From: Atriophallophorus winterbourni
Taxonomy: Eukaryota > Platyhelminthes > Trematoda > Plagiorchiida > Microphallidae
Reading direction: 5' to 3'
Length of the DNA stretch: 64,000 nt
NCBI GenBank assembly: GCA_013407085.1
Contig: JACCGJ010013784.1
Span: 31,891 to 95,890 of the forward strand
Numbering within the stretch: the stretch's first letter is position 1
DNA letters: not shown here
Text below: more model-generated notes on this DNA
The model's database searches: none
Told to the model about the DNA's origin: nothing
Seen by the model: the letters and a program-made list of their open reading frames with translations, nothing else

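Larger units (their letters stand above)
60564..61747. other. Intron 22
   Basis: Half of the intron is a minus-strand CR1-like LINE 3' end (60675-61310) that is itself interrupted by a family-E insert (61129-61213). Confidence 0.65.

Overview
This window is eukaryotic and lies inside one very large, intron-rich gene on the + strand. I could chain 25 exons (about 5.1 kb of coding sequence, 919 to the end) by reading frame, GT-AG sites and matching intron phases. Together they encode most of a Rho guanine-nucleotide exchange factor of the RGS-RhoGEF family (ARHGEF11/ARHGEF12 of vertebrates, RhoGEF2 of fly, rhgf-1 of nematode). The order is linker, RGS-like box, C1 zinc finger, DH, PH and an acidic/serine-rich tail. 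The PDZ end expected in this family would lie upstream of base 1, and the last exon runs off the right edge.

The gene plan, with kilobase introns packed with decayed CR1-like, RTE-like and Penelope-like retroelements and short hammerhead-bearing repeats, suggests a parasitic flatworm, most likely a digenean fluke with a large genome. That is inference, since no species marker was found.

Layout: 1-21551 is a linker exon (919-1229) followed by a 20-kb intron full of repeats. 21552-35195 holds the linker, RGS-like and C1 exons, with a (TCA)n-type array and a (TCCA)n array in the introns. 39880-46857 holds short low-complexity linker exons. 46858-51241 is the DH domain, 52151-56096 is the PH domain, and 60475-64000 is the C-terminal tail. 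The protein is expected to link G-alpha-12/13 signalling (RGS box) to RhoA activation (DH-PH). However, the two hallmark DH motifs look eroded.

Mobile DNA is the other main content. (i) Two related families of about 230-240-bp repeats, often tandem dimers, each carry a type-I hammerhead ribozyme core with a palindromic stem III. Family A is best at 9968-10009 and family B is best at 14202-14243 (minus strand), and their stems covary. (ii) Penelope-like fragments end in GIY-YIG coding sequence and hammerhead-like boxes. (iii) CR1-like and RTE-like LINE 3' ends are present. (iv) At 57344-60318 two head-to-head pogo/Tigger transposons carry complementary internal deletions. No second host gene, tRNA or rRNA could be supported.
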